Under the pieces are notes generated by a model. The model did not search any database. It was not told where the DNA came from and worked only from the letters and a program-made list of their open reading frames with translations. From assembly GCA_051710585.1 (NCBI GenBank), contig JBPESP010000004.1, positions 180,968-244,967 on the forward strand: a stretch of 64,000 nucleotides of DNA, read 5' to 3'. The DNA is from JBPESP01 sp051710585. GTDB taxonomy: Bacteria; Pseudomonadota; Gammaproteobacteria; Enterobacterales; Enterobacteriaceae. Numbering within the stretch: the first letter of the stretch is position 1; each line of letters opens with the position of its first letter. Below, piece by piece: positions 28,560 to 38,231 of the stretch. Position numbers and translations under genes: made by a program.

Positions 28560-29522
28560 ATTCTCTATCAACTTCGCTTTCAGCATGCTTACTCTATTTT
28601 AGAATAGAATGCTATTTTGGTATAAACTAGTCATACCTTCACCATTACATTGACGATATCTTCGGCCCGGCCCGGCCATTGAAAGATCAATAACCCTTTT
28701 CTTGAAATTCAGATTTATCAGCCTGTTCTTCTTCGGCTAGAATTTGCTTATGTAATATTCAGCATATAGCGATGTTCTAGCTGCTGGTACTTATCTCTAA
28801 TTTATTTGCTATATGGATCTTGGTGTCCAACACCTGGATGCAAAATCCCAGTACAGCGGTTTTGTCAGTTATAGTGCTGTTGTTGAATACAGTTACGAGA
28901 TGGGTGATATACAAAAAAAAAGCTGGTGGTGCTAGTTTCCTTAACCCTATTAGACTTGGTGAAGTAGGAAGAAAAGATTAAGACAAACCATTCTGCACTG
29001 CGTATTCCTGATACGTTTTGTGTAGTGCACGAATCACTTTACCGATCACTAAGTTATACCGGCCCGAAAGATCTGATGATGTAGTGTGAAGTGCGTATTC
29101 GTAACGGAATAAAGACTCTATGACCTTACTATAACAGTTATGTAAAACCAGTGCCAACTTGGCATACGCAAAGCATTTAATAATAGAAAGTAATACCTAG
29201 GTTATGTATCACTTCTGCAACGCTATTATAGAAGATATTACCTAAGTTAATGAGTATAAAATTCACTAGGAAACTAGTGATCTACCAAACAACTGGTGTC
29301 GTACTGATTCTGCTGATTACCGCCTGTTTCTGGCCTCATTACTAGTGAAATTCTGCCGACGTCTATCGCTAATTCAACCCTGTGTTCGCTGTTAATATCC
29401 TCTTCTGAATGGGGTTGATCTGCAGGCTCTGTACGCTATTTTGATAGCGGAATATATTTGATGTTCAAATTTATGCGCGTGGGGCAAAGTAGTTTAAAAA
29501 CCAGAAACTACCATTTTAAATA
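28560..29522 (+). pseudogene. cydA: Decayed cydA (cytochrome bd-I oxidase subunit I)
   Basis: Fragments follow CydA in order. DIFG and LFFFG lie near 28650-28740 and WILVSNTWMQNP near 28815-28850. The sequence then jumps to AVLSVIVLL and YEMGDIQKKK near 28860-28920, so an internal segment of about 85 codons is deleted. Next come KDLMM and VRIRNGIK near 29070-29110 and finally MRVGQSSLKTRNYHF near 29470-29518. Frames change repeatedly and stops are frequent. The high-affinity quinol oxidase bd-I is therefore lost; with complex II retained, electrons would have to leave through another oxidase outside this window. Confidence 0.9.
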
Positions 29523-29573
29523 ATCATCCATTTTATCGGTGAGTACACGGGGCCATACAAGAGAGAATTACTA

Positions 29574-30230
29574 TCTTTGATTATGATGTATTGTGTGTTA
29601 TCTGGTGTGGATACTGATTAGCCTGCTGCTCATACGCTTCGCGTTACTAACAGATTTGATATAAAGGCGACATATTAGTTGCCTCTTTAGCTGAGGCAAT
29701 ATCAAGCGTCAGGTTATGATCAACATGATTGTCTTACGCTGGGGATGGGTAAATTAGGTATAGCCTATATCATTGCCAGTAGCGCGATGTTCACTACCTA
29801 GCCATAATGTGGCTACCATACACTGCGTTTTCCTGTTGTTATATCGCCAGTCAGTTTTGGATACTACTCGAAAATAAACGCCACCTAATGACGTAATCTA
29901 TGGGATTTAGGATCTTTAATAGACAACTTTATATTCTCCTGTTGTAATTGTGGTTGCATTTTGCAACCTACTGCAAGGCGGTCCCGTTCGTTCTACGTGG
30001 ACAAAAAAATCTACCTACACATGATATATATTATACCGGCAAATTCTCTCTGCTGCTTAACCTCCCCGTCTGGCGATGCTCCTAACTTAAAGTGTGGCAA
30101 CCATATACCTGTAAATAAGTACCAATAGTAATTGCTCTGGCGTCTGCTTTTTATGGCATTGCTGTTAATGTTGATCATGATCGCCGCCTTGCTTTACAGA
30201 TTCTCTTAATAATTTTTAAGATCTCTTAAA
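29574..30230 (+). pseudogene. cydB: Decayed cydB (cytochrome bd-I oxidase subunit II)
   Basis: The start reads FDYDVLCVIWCGY (CydB FDYEVLRFIWWLL). Later PVSFGYYSKI and RNLWDLGSLIDNFIF match PVGFDYRSKIEETRWRNMWDWGIFIGS, and YIIPANSLCCLTSPSG matches YYTGNFFQLLNPFG. Stops interrupt all parts and the 3' third is missing. It follows cydA as in E. coli. Confidence 0.8.
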
Positions 30231-30429
30231 TTCCACAATGTAAAGAAAATGAAATATTTTATTTTCCCCTGGTTTTATCATTCCAAACATGTTAGGTCTT
30301 GCGTATAGTAGGAAAATAAGCATGGTTATTCTTGTGCTTTTTTAAAAAAGTAAAGTGAATATTTTATTTTTATATAGCTGGTCACGTCTCTTACGAGAGG
30401 GACTAACTAGCGCTGATGTTTTTACCATG

Positions 30430-30700
30430 CCCCTTACACCGCTTTCTATTAACGTGCACACACTAAAATGCTACACCAGAAGATAACTTTTATCAGAAAG
30501 CGCTTGTCAGGGACACGTTATGGTCATAGTACACCGCTTAGCGGTATAATTTTTACTCCTGCGCGTCTTGACGATTCATTGCAAGTGGAAAGTGAAATCT
30601 CGTTTTCCTTAATACACCTCTCTGAATCTTTGTACAACTCATGCTGAGAATACTGATGTACAATTATCCAGCCAGGCAAATATCGTGATTGCATGTGTCT
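30430..30700 (+). pseudogene. ybgC: Decayed ybgC (acyl-CoA thioesterase of the tol cluster)
   Basis: The clearest block is FTPARLDDSLQVESEIS near 30550-30602, matching YbgC YAPARLDDMLEIQTEIT. The fragment lies just upstream of tolQ, where ybgC stands in E. coli. Little else is recognisable, and no open frame remains. Confidence 0.65.
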
Positions 30701-30757
30701 ATTAAAACAATTTAAGGTAATTAGGCTTCCTAGGTATTTTGTTGCGGAATTTAAGCA

Positions 30758-31444
30758 GTGATTAATATGAACATCTTTGATCTATTTTTTAAGGCGTGTT
30801 TTCCAGTAAAACTGATCGTATTAATTTTAATATGCTTTTCTGTTACGTCCTGGGTTATTATTATCCAGCGCTCCCGTATCCTGACCTGCGCTACACGTAG
30901 AGCAGAAGCCTTTGAGGACAAGTTTTGGTCTGGTATCGAATTATCCCGTTTGTATCAGGAAAGCCTAAGACGCCACGATAGGCTGAGCGGCTCTGAGCAG
31001 ATTTTTTACATCGGCTTTAAAGAGTTTTTGCGGCTGCACAGCTCCAATAATCAGGCTCCTGAAGCAATAGTAAAAGGCACTTTCAGAACCATGCGTATTT
31101 CAATGAACCGTGAACTGGAAGCGCTAGAAACCCATATTCCGTTACTTGGTACCATGGGTTCCATCAGCCCGTACATCGGTTTATTCGGTACCGTGTGTGG
31201 AATAATGCATGCATTTATCAGACTTGGCGCTGTAAAACAGGCTACGCTGCAAATGGTTGCCCCTGGGATAGTTGAAGCACTCATCGCCACCACAATCAGT
31301 CTTTTTGTAGCCATTCCCGCGGTTACGGCCTTCAATTGCTTGAGCCATCGAGTTAATAAGCTTGAGCAGTGCTACGGCAATTTCACCGAAGAGTTCATTG
31401 CCATCTTGCACCGCCAGGTTTTTGCCAGCAATAGCGACAAGTAA
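30758..31444 (+). CDS. tolQ: Tol-Pal system proton channel subunit TolQ
   Basis: The product has 228 residues (E. coli 230). TolQ and TolR form the proton-driven motor that energises TolA for outer membrane constriction at division and for lipid homeostasis. Three membrane segments are visible at about residues 16-36, 137-157 and 173-193. Motor-channel motifs GTMGSISPYIGLFGTVCGIM and APGIVEALIATTISLFVAIP carry the channel threonines. A GTG start at 30758 gives the best agreement with E. coli (which also uses GTG, then AAT ATG). It is first in tolQRAB-pal-cpoB; ybgC upstream is decayed. Confidence 0.97.
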   Translation: MINMNIFDLFFKACFPVKLIVLILICFSVTSWVIIIQRSRILTCATRRAEAFEDKFWSGIELSRLYQESLRRHDRLSGSEQIFYIGFKEFLRLHSSNNQAPEAIVKGTFRTMRISMNRELEALETHIPLLGTMGSISPYIGLFGTVCGIMHAFIRLGAVKQATLQMVAPGIVEALIATTISLFVAIPAVTAFNCLSHRVNKLEQCYGNFTEEFIAILHRQVFASNSDK

Positions 31445-31458
31445 GAAGGAGGGTAATC

Positions 31459-31881
31459 ATGGCTAGAAAGTGCTCGCGTAAAGAAATTAAGTCCGAGATT
31501 AACATTATTCCCTTGCTCGATGTGCTGCTAGTGTTAGTATTAATATTTATGGCGACGACACCGATTATTACCCAGAGCGTTGAGGTAGATTTACCTGATG
31601 CGAGCGAATACAAAAACATTGGCAGTAATGAGAATCCACCGGTCATCATCGAAGTTTTCGGCATCGGACAGTACAGTTTAGTGATCGATCATCAGCGTCA
31701 GGATAACTTACCTTCCGAAGAAGTAATTTCCGAAGTGCGAGCATACATTACGGCGAATCCAAAAACGGTTTTTCTGATAGGTGGTGCTAAAGACGTGCCT
31801 TATGATGATATAATTAAAGCGCTAAACTTGTTGCATCATGCCGGCGTGAAATCAGTCGGCTTAATGACGCAGCCTGTCTAA
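31459..31881 (+). CDS. tolR: Tol-Pal system protein TolR
   Basis: The product has 140 residues (E. coli 142). It has one N-terminal membrane helix (about residues 15-37) with the essential proton-path Asp in PLLDVLLVLVLIFMATTPII (about residue 21) and a periplasmic domain of the ExbD/TolR family ending in LNLLHHAGVKSVGLMTQPV. Ribosome site aagaagg lies before the start, 14 bases after tolQ. It partners with TolQ and TolA. Confidence 0.97.
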   Translation: MARKCSRKEIKSEINIIPLLDVLLVLVLIFMATTPIITQSVEVDLPDASEYKNIGSNENPPVIIEVFGIGQYSLVIDHQRQDNLPSEEVISEVRAYITANPKTVFLIGGAKDVPYDDIIKALNLLHHAGVKSVGLMTQPV

Positions 31882-31915
31882 CGGTCAGTTTGTTATGCGT
31901 ACTATTTCTAATTAA

Positions 31916-31930
31916 CCCCATTTTTTGGGG
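31916..31930 (+). promoter_or_regulatory. Hairpin covering the tolA ribosome site
   Basis: The sequence cccca / tgggg forms a small hairpin with a T loop, and its right arm (gggga) is the only purine-rich ribosome-site candidate before the tolA GTG at 31938. If it forms in the mRNA it would limit tolA initiation. Seen in sequence; effect inferred. Confidence 0.45.
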
Positions 31931-31937
31931 ATCGATT

Positions 31938-32744
31938 GTGTTTAAAGTTAGCAAACATAAGGACGATCTTAAACGTGCTATTATTCTGTCGATTACGCTG
32001 CATTGTGTTCTGATCGCTATATTGATCTGGAGCTCAATTCATCAATCGCAAGAGGCAAGTGTGGGCGGCAGAGAGCCGCCCATTGATGCCGTGATGCTCA
32101 ATCCCAATGCCATAGTGCAGCAATATAACCGTCAGAAACAAAGTGATGCGCAGCAGGCGGAGCAGCAGCGCCTGAAGGCACTGAAAAAACAACGACTGGC
32201 CTATCAAAAAAAACAGGCTGAGGCAGCCACCGCGGTAGAAGCAAAACAAGAAGCAGCGGCGCAGGCAAAATCGAAACAGACCACCGTAACTAACCCAGTT
32301 AAAGCTAAAGCCAATGTGAAAGCCAAGGGCGATAAGGCAGCTAAAGCAAAAGCTGATGACATCAAGCAATCGAGCGAGGTAGATGATTTGCTGGGCGTGC
32401 TGACTAACGCTAAAAATAAGCTTAAATCCGCTGGTGCAGTTACCAGGACAAGCAACAATAAGTTGAGCGGTGCCAGCGGATCGGAAATTAATGGTTATCT
32501 AGATCAAGTGCGCAAAGCTATCAGTAATAAGTTTTACGATTCATCCAACTACAGGGGTAAGACCTGTATTTTATATACCAAACTGGCGCCAGATGGAGTC
32601 CTAATTTCGGTCAGTTATGGCAGTGGTGATCTAGCGCTGTGTCAGGCGGCGATCTCCGCGGCGAAGCTAGCGGCGATCCCCCGGCCACCCAGCCCGAAAG
32701 TATATGAGGAAGTTAAAAACGTAATGCTTGATTTTAAACCTTAG
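31938..32744 (+). CDS. tolA: Tol-Pal system energy-transducing protein TolA (shortened)
   Basis: About 268 residues from the GTG at 31938. The open frame extends upstream to 31890, but alignment (KHKDDLKRAIILSITLH against E. coli QNDKLKRAIIISAVLH) favours this start. TolA links the inner-membrane TolQR motor to TolB and Pal at the outer membrane. It has one N-terminal membrane helix (about residues 14-34), an alanine/lysine/glutamine-rich helical linker (about 55-150) and the C-terminal domain (EINGYLDQVRKAISNKFYD, YRGKTCILYTKLAPDGVLI, DFKP end). The E. coli protein has 421 residues; nearly all of the difference is in the periplasm-spanning helix, although TolA linker length varies between species. 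Confidence 0.95.
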   Translation: MFKVSKHKDDLKRAIILSITLHCVLIAILIWSSIHQSQEASVGGREPPIDAVMLNPNAIVQQYNRQKQSDAQQAEQQRLKALKKQRLAYQKKQAEAATAVEAKQEAAAQAKSKQTTVTNPVKAKANVKAKGDKAAKAKADDIKQSSEVDDLLGVLTNAKNKLKSAGAVTRTSNNKLSGASGSEINGYLDQVRKAISNKFYDSSNYRGKTCILYTKLAPDGVLISVSYGSGDLALCQAAISAAKLAAIPRPPSPKVYEEVKNVMLDFKP

Positions 32745-32871
32745 TAAAGACATTTTGCAGAATATAATGGTTATTAAATGGTCCTATTTTGTTTAATATT
32801 TATACTATCCCGTCCCTCCAGTGGAACGATGTAGGGTTGTTTAACTAAATACGTTTACAATTCTATAATTG

Positions 32872-32889
32872 CGCCGCCTAAGGGCGGCG
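32872..32889 (+). promoter_or_regulatory. GC-rich hairpin between tolA and tolB
   Basis: The arms cgccgcc (32872-32878) and ggcggcg (32883-32889) flank a 4-base loop, 14 bases before the tolB start and just before its ribosome site (taggaga). In E. coli a promoter lies ahead of tolB; here the hairpin may set an mRNA end or attenuate read-through. No T-run follows beyond ttt. Confidence 0.5.
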
Positions 32890-32903
32890 GTTTAGGAGAT
32901 GAA

Positions 32904-34196
32904 ATGAAGAAAGCATTTCAAATAGCGTTAGTTTTTTTCTTTTTATGGCCCTCCATACTGCTTCCGGAAGTGCGTATTGAAATCACTAAAGGGGTAGATA
33001 CGGCCAGACCTATCGGTGTGGTGCCATTTAAGTGGGTTGGGCCAGGTGCTGCATCCGAAGATATTGGCAGTATAGTCGCCGCTGATCTGCGTAACAGCGG
33101 TAAATTCAACCCACTCGATACTTCTCGCCTGCCGCAGCAACCGACAACTGCCTCGGAAGTGACCCCAGCTGCCTGGATGGCACTTGGTATCACTGCCGTA
33201 GTGGTAGGTCAAGTGCAACCAAGCGGTACTGATAGTAATGTTGTGACTTATCAATTGATCGACACTTCCAGCAATCCAGGCGATGTACTAGCGCAAAACC
33301 AGTTCAAGGTTGCACGCAGATGGCTGCGTTATGCTGCCCATATTGCCAGCGATGAAACCTTTGAAAAACTCACCGGTATTAAGGGAGCCTTCCGTACCCG
33401 TATTGCCTACATCGTGCAGATCGAGGGCGGACAGTACTCCTACGAACTCCGTATCGCAGATTATGACGGTTATAACCAAACGCCGGTATACCGTTCTTCA
33501 CAGCCTCTGATGTCGCCAGCATGGTCTCCTAACGGCAGTAAGCTTGCTTATGTTACCTTTGAGAGAGGCCGCTCTGCACTGGTCATACAGACACTAGATA
33601 GCGGCGCTATCAGACAGATTGCAAATTTCCCACAGCATAATGGTGCGCCGTCCTTCTCACCGGACGGCAGAAAACTAGTCTTCGCACTGTCGAAGACCGG
33701 CAGTCTAAATTTATACGTGATGGATTTAGAATCGGGTCATATTTGTCAGGTAACCGATGGTTGTAACAATGATACAGAGGCAAGCTGGTTCCCGGATAGC
33801 CAGACGCTAGCCTATACCTCTGACCAGGGCGGCCATCCACAGATTTATAAAATCAACATTAACGGTGGTACGCCGCAGCGTTTGTCCTGGATAGATTCTC
33901 AGAATCAGAATGCAAATGTTAGCTCAGACGGTAAATTCCTAGCTATGGTCAACACTAACAAAGGAGTGCAGCATATTACTAAATTGGATCTAACAACGGG
34001 AGCCGTCCAAATATTGACGGACACCTTCCTGGATGAGACGCCTAGCATTGCTCCCAATAATACAATGGTCGTCTACAGTACTTCGCAAGGGCTAGGTTCC
34101 GTGTTACAGCTAGTCTCAGCTGATGGGGGATTTAAAACGCGTCTCCCAGTAACCGATGGACAAGTCAAATTTCCTGCCTGGTCTCCGTATCTGTAA
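32904..34196 (+). CDS. tolB: Tol-Pal system periplasmic protein TolB
   Basis: The product has 430 residues, as in E. coli. It is a periplasmic partner of Pal and TolA. An N-terminal domain (about residues 22-160: VRIEITKGVDTARPIGVVPF, DIGSIVAADLRNSGKF) precedes a C-terminal six-bladed beta-propeller (about 170-430) with repeated PAWSPNGSKLAYV, PSFSPDGRKLVFAL, ASWFPDSQTLAY and NVSSDGKFLAMV blades. The signal sequence is hydrophobic, but the cleavage site reads SILLP before EVR, where E. coli has VLHA before EVR. Pro at -1 is not accepted by signal peptidase I, so processing may be impaired. Otherwise intact. Confidence 0.97.
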   Translation: MKKAFQIALVFFFLWPSILLPEVRIEITKGVDTARPIGVVPFKWVGPGAASEDIGSIVAADLRNSGKFNPLDTSRLPQQPTTASEVTPAAWMALGITAVVVGQVQPSGTDSNVVTYQLIDTSSNPGDVLAQNQFKVARRWLRYAAHIASDETFEKLTGIKGAFRTRIAYIVQIEGGQYSYELRIADYDGYNQTPVYRSSQPLMSPAWSPNGSKLAYVTFERGRSALVIQTLDSGAIRQIANFPQHNGAPSFSPDGRKLVFALSKTGSLNLYVMDLESGHICQVTDGCNNDTEASWFPDSQTLAYTSDQGGHPQIYKININGGTPQRLSWIDSQNQNANVSSDGKFLAMVNTNKGVQHITKLDLTTGAVQILTDTFLDETPSIAPNNTMVVYSTSQGLGSVLQLVSADGGFKTRLPVTDGQVKFPAWSPYL

Positions 34197-34239
34197 TACA
34201 TATGTGGATACATATAGAAAACTATAAAAGGAATATAAG

Positions 34240-34758
34240 ATGCAACTAAACAAAGTTATAAAAGGGTTAATGTTAGCGGGGCCGATGATAGCGATTGCCG
34301 CATGTAGTTCTCACAAAAATGACAACAATGGCGATAAATCTGCTATGAGAACCACTTCTACTGATAGTATAAATATAACCAGCAACAACAGTTCTTCCGA
34401 TGAACAGTCTCATTTACAAATACAAGAGCTTCAGCGCAATAATATCGTTTACTTTGATCTTGATAAATACAATATCTGCTCTGAATTCGCTCAGATGCTT
34501 GACGCACATGCCAATTTTCTTCGTAGAAACCCTTCTTACAAGATAACTATCGAAGGCCATGCGGACGAACGCGGTACGCCGGAATATAACATCGCTCTTG
34601 GCGAACGCCGCGCCAATGCTGTAAAGATGTACCTTCAATGTAAAGGCGTTTCCAACGATCAGATCGCTATTGTATCCTATGGTAAAGAGAAACCAGCCGT
34701 ATTAGGACATAATGAATCGGCTTATGCTCAAAATCGCCGTGCTATACTAGTCCAGTAA
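34240..34758 (+). CDS. pal: Peptidoglycan-associated outer membrane lipoprotein Pal
   Basis: The product has 172 residues (E. coli 173). A lipoprotein signal ends in the lipobox IAAC (Cys22), so the mature protein is anchored to the outer membrane. After a low-complexity Asn/Ser-rich linker (about 23-60), the OmpA-like peptidoglycan-binding domain carries NIVYFDLDKY, GHADERGTPEYNIALGERRA (with the conserved Asp and Arg that bind diaminopimelate) and IVSYGKEKPAVLGH. Two extra cysteines occur (KYNICSEF and YLQCKGVS) where E. coli has Arg and Gly. The start is set by alignment and by aaggaat upstream. It binds TolB. Confidence 0.98.
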   Translation: MQLNKVIKGLMLAGPMIAIAACSSHKNDNNGDKSAMRTTSTDSINITSNNSSSDEQSHLQIQELQRNNIVYFDLDKYNICSEFAQMLDAHANFLRRNPSYKITIEGHADERGTPEYNIALGERRANAVKMYLQCKGVSNDQIAIVSYGKEKPAVLGHNESAYAQNRRAILVQ

Positions 34759-34767
34759 GAGACTGGA

Positions 34768-35481
34768 ATGAACAATAACTTCAGACCTTACATATTGAGT
34801 CTGTCGTTATCGGTTGGTGTAGCGGCCCCTTTGGCCGCTACCGCCAAAGCGCCAATCAATAATGCAAACTCAAGTTCACTGGAAGACCGAGTTACTCAGC
34901 TTGAGCGTATTTCCGATGCCCACAGCCAGCTGTTAACCTATTTTCAGCAACAACTTACCGATCAGGAACGCGGTATTGACTTGCTGCGCGGTCAAATTCA
35001 GGAAAATCAATATCAACTATCGCAAGTTATTGAGCGACAAAAAGAGATTTATCAGCAAATAAACAGCTTTTCTAACCAGCCTAAGCCTACCGCCACACCT
35101 AGCGGCTCAGATGCTAACAGCGATTATAAAGAAGCAGTGGCACTTGTGCTAGAGAAAAAACAGTACGACCAGGCGATTAGCGCCTTGCAATCCTTTGTGA
35201 AGCGTTATCCTGATTCGACCTATCAGCCTAACGCCAATTATTGGCTAGGGCAACTTAATTATAATCAGGGTAAAAAAGACAATGCGGCCTATTATTTTGC
35301 CCTGCTAGTGAAAAACTATCCTAAATCACCTAAAGCACCCGATGCGTTGCTAAAGATAGGCGTAATTATGCAAGAAAAAGGCCAGAAGAATAAAGCTCGG
35401 GCGGTTTATCAACAAGTTAGCAAACTCTACCCCAGCGCCACGGCCGCTAAACAGGCACAAAAACGGCTCATGAGCCTATAA
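34768..35481 (+). CDS. cpoB: Cell division coordinator CpoB (formerly YbgF)
   Basis: The product has 237 residues (E. coli 263). It is a periplasmic protein that links Tol function to peptidoglycan synthesis at the septum. The signal peptide ends in the AXA-type site ATA/KAP (about residue 27). A coiled-coil trimerisation region (about 36-90: LEDRVTQLERISDAHSQLLT) precedes tetratricopeptide repeats (about 117-230: YKEAVALVLEKKQYDQAISA, YQPNANYWLGQLNYNQGKKD, APDALLKIGVIMQEKGQKNK). The linker between is shorter than in E. coli. It is the last gene of the tol cluster, 9 bases after pal. Confidence 0.95.
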   Translation: MNNNFRPYILSLSLSVGVAAPLAATAKAPINNANSSSLEDRVTQLERISDAHSQLLTYFQQQLTDQERGIDLLRGQIQENQYQLSQVIERQKEIYQQINSFSNQPKPTATPSGSDANSDYKEAVALVLEKKQYDQAISALQSFVKRYPDSTYQPNANYWLGQLNYNQGKKDNAAYYFALLVKNYPKSPKAPDALLKIGVIMQEKGQKNKARAVYQQVSKLYPSATAAKQAQKRLMSL

Positions 35482-35668
35482 TAAAACTTCGTTTGAACGA
35501 GGGTGGTGGTGTATGGAAATGTAAAAGAGACCATAATGCTCGAAGAGGAAGGAAATTTATCACCTCTGGATTAATTAAAGGTTATATTAAAATATGTAAT
35601 AAGTAATACGTGTTGTGATTATCCAGAGAAAGCTAACTCCTTTTAGCTTCGAGTGTAAAAATAATCTC

Positions 35669-35745
35669 GGAGCTGTTAGCTCAGTTTTGTAGACTATAGT
35701 TAACTTTTAATTAATCACTCGTATTTTAGTTGGATACTAAAATTG
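35669..35745 (+). pseudogene. Decayed tRNA-Lys gene
   Basis: The order gttagctcagtt, gtaga, acttttaat and gttgga follows E. coli tRNA-Lys(TTT) (gttagctcagttggtaga, gacttttaatc, ggttcgaa), including a TTT anticodon. The acceptor and T stems no longer pair and the CCA end is missing. In E. coli a run of tRNA-Lys and tRNA-Val genes follows cpoB, so the place fits exactly. Confidence 0.8.
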
Positions 35746-38231
35746 ATTGGCCTGTAGTGTTTTCTGAGGACTAGCCATAAGGTCCAAAGAGCATCACAAT
35801 AAACGCTGCTAGATGATAGTACTCAATTAATTGATATTAAGTAGTATTTATGGTGTCCTGTCCATGGACCTGCTTTACAAATCTATTAAGTATGCCAAAA
35901 GCTTAAATCAGCTCTACATTTTAATTGTTCCCTGAAACTGCGCTATCAAGTTAGTCGGAATGGTTGCGTGTAATATCTTCTCCAGAATACCGCATAACAA
36001 ACAGTTCCGGACGTGCATTCTGTATTCGCTCCACTATACAAACATTAATAAATGCCTTGATATTTTAGATATGCTTACAAATAAGAGTCTAATATTTTAG
36101 AAAAGCATAAAAGAACATATTAGCACATTATTTTTTAAAAGCTATGCTTAACTCCGTATTATAAAATAGAAAAGTCAATCAATATCTGGATATCGATAAA
36201 GGAGCGCTCCTTAAAATCTATCAATAACCTCATACAGTAATCAAGTTTGCCTTTTATATGGTAACTTAGACCAGTAGCGTCTCGCTCTTATCAGTAGGTT
36301 TTTACCTACAAACGTCAGGTATCAATTTGCCCTTGGTATCCTCTACAAAATAGGATAATGCTCACTAAAGATAATTAACTTATAGCTTTATGCAATATCA
36401 CACCTTTATGTCCATACCTTTATTGATAAAACTTTTATGACAAACTGATATACTTTTTTCTCAATGAATTAGCATATCCACATAGCATCGATTAACGTTA
36501 TAGATCATTGCCATCCCCCTGATTTCCAATAACGCTTATCCGGATCAGCCAACGCAGCTTTTTAAAAAAGCAGTAATAATTTATACTGTGGATACTTACG
36601 AAAAGCGGTGTAATTTCTGCCGAAAGCGCTTTATCCAAGATCTCGCCATTCAATAGCAAACTCCTAAAATGGCATTGAAATCTTTAGCTTCGCTATTTTT
36701 CGCTTCTGAACTATAGATCCAACCCATACATCCGCTATCATGATAGCATTTTCTTTCAGTGACACCCTCCAACCTGATAAGATCAGGCGGCATTTTTGTG
36801 TTACTCAACGCAATGTCGCGCGGTAGAGCCTTAAAGTAATATACCTATTTTAACTCTTCAATGATAAAAGTCTCCTCACAATGGAGTTAATACCGCCTGC
36901 TTTAACTGGACCACTTCTTGTACCAGCGTTATACACATATCGGCAATTTGCTTCTAGTGATCGTTGAGGCCTTATATCTTGCACTAGAAGAAGGCTGGAC
37001 ATTGACGAATGATCGCAAGCTTACCGTATAACTTGATAACAGTGTTTATTAGCAAAAAATACGTTCCCTTTAGGATAGCACCAATACAGAGCGTTTTTAA
37101 CGTGCTCGACGCCAGTCAAAAGTAACAGAATAGATCTTGCATAGTGATTCCCTTTCTTCTGCAAGGGTTCCTCCCTATCTAAATCCAGCACCAGTCGCAA
37201 TGATTCACTTCATTCCTATCTATTGTTTAATCATCCTAAAAGGAAACATACATCTAAATTAGAGATTTACCCATAAAATAATATTTCAAAACTTGAGATA
37301 AGCAAACAAAATTAATAAATTTTAATTTAATAATCATTCCATATAAGGAATATATACTATATATAGTATAGTTTATATATAAAATAAAATAAAGAAAAAT
37401 AAGTAATTTTATCTTGATATGGATAAAATAAAATTTTGTAAACACCTTAAAAAACTTATACCTAATAAAAAATAGATCTGCTGAAACTGAATTTGTTATT
37501 TTTAATATGTTGCAACTATTTAACTAGAGGTAGAAAAAATTCTCACTATAATAAAGGATTATTATATAAGGAAGAAGCTAGCTTAAGCTTATTTTTATTT
37601 AATTTTTAATGAATTTAAAAGGAGTATCTCTTTACTGATATTCAGTCAGTTAACGAAAAAAACTAATTGAGTATCCTTTAGAAGGATCTTGCTAGATGGA
37701 TTTTAATTAAATAAATAAAATTACTGGTATTTAGTAAGCCATTCTTTTATAAGAATAGTAAAGAGTATATTTATTGGCATCATCAGGATATAAATAGCCT
37801 ATTATTTAAACTTTAAATATACTTAAACTACAGTTTTTTGAATGCAGAATTTAATGCAGAAAAAAATAATTTTACTATTTTCGACGAATCTAGAATCTTT
37901 AAAATTTATGTAAGCGTCCTATTAAAGAGCTTTCAGCTAACTCATCATTTAACTGAATAATCCAGAAATAATAGAAACTCCATAAAACTATGGGAATTCT
38001 ATTAATTATATTCGACTCCTGCGGAGAATGACGATAAGCAAAAGATAGCTAATTTTCGTTTGATGCGCCGGCAGGGAATTAAGATATTTGCCTTGGCAAT
38101 GGCTTAGGATCGCGGCGCCAAGCAAACGACAAAAGGCCATAAAAACCTGGTAAGCGTACTAAATGATCACCGGGCAATACAAAGTGCTCAGTTGGCGCGC
38201 TGTGGTTCCTATTAGGCAGCTTCAGTAGTCT
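35746..38231. other. Long stretch without recognisable genes between the tol cluster and pgm
   Basis: No gene or remnant could be named. The section 37250-37500 is extremely AT-rich and includes a 63-codon minus-strand frame of low complexity, not credible as a gene. In E. coli the tol cluster and pgm are over 1 min apart, so a deletion or rearrangement junction should lie in this interval. Confidence 0.5.

Noticed and set aside
37254..37445. 63-codon minus-strand frame rich in Ile, Tyr and Lys
   Set aside because: Its composition simply reflects extremely AT-rich DNA; there is no ribosome site and no family signature.
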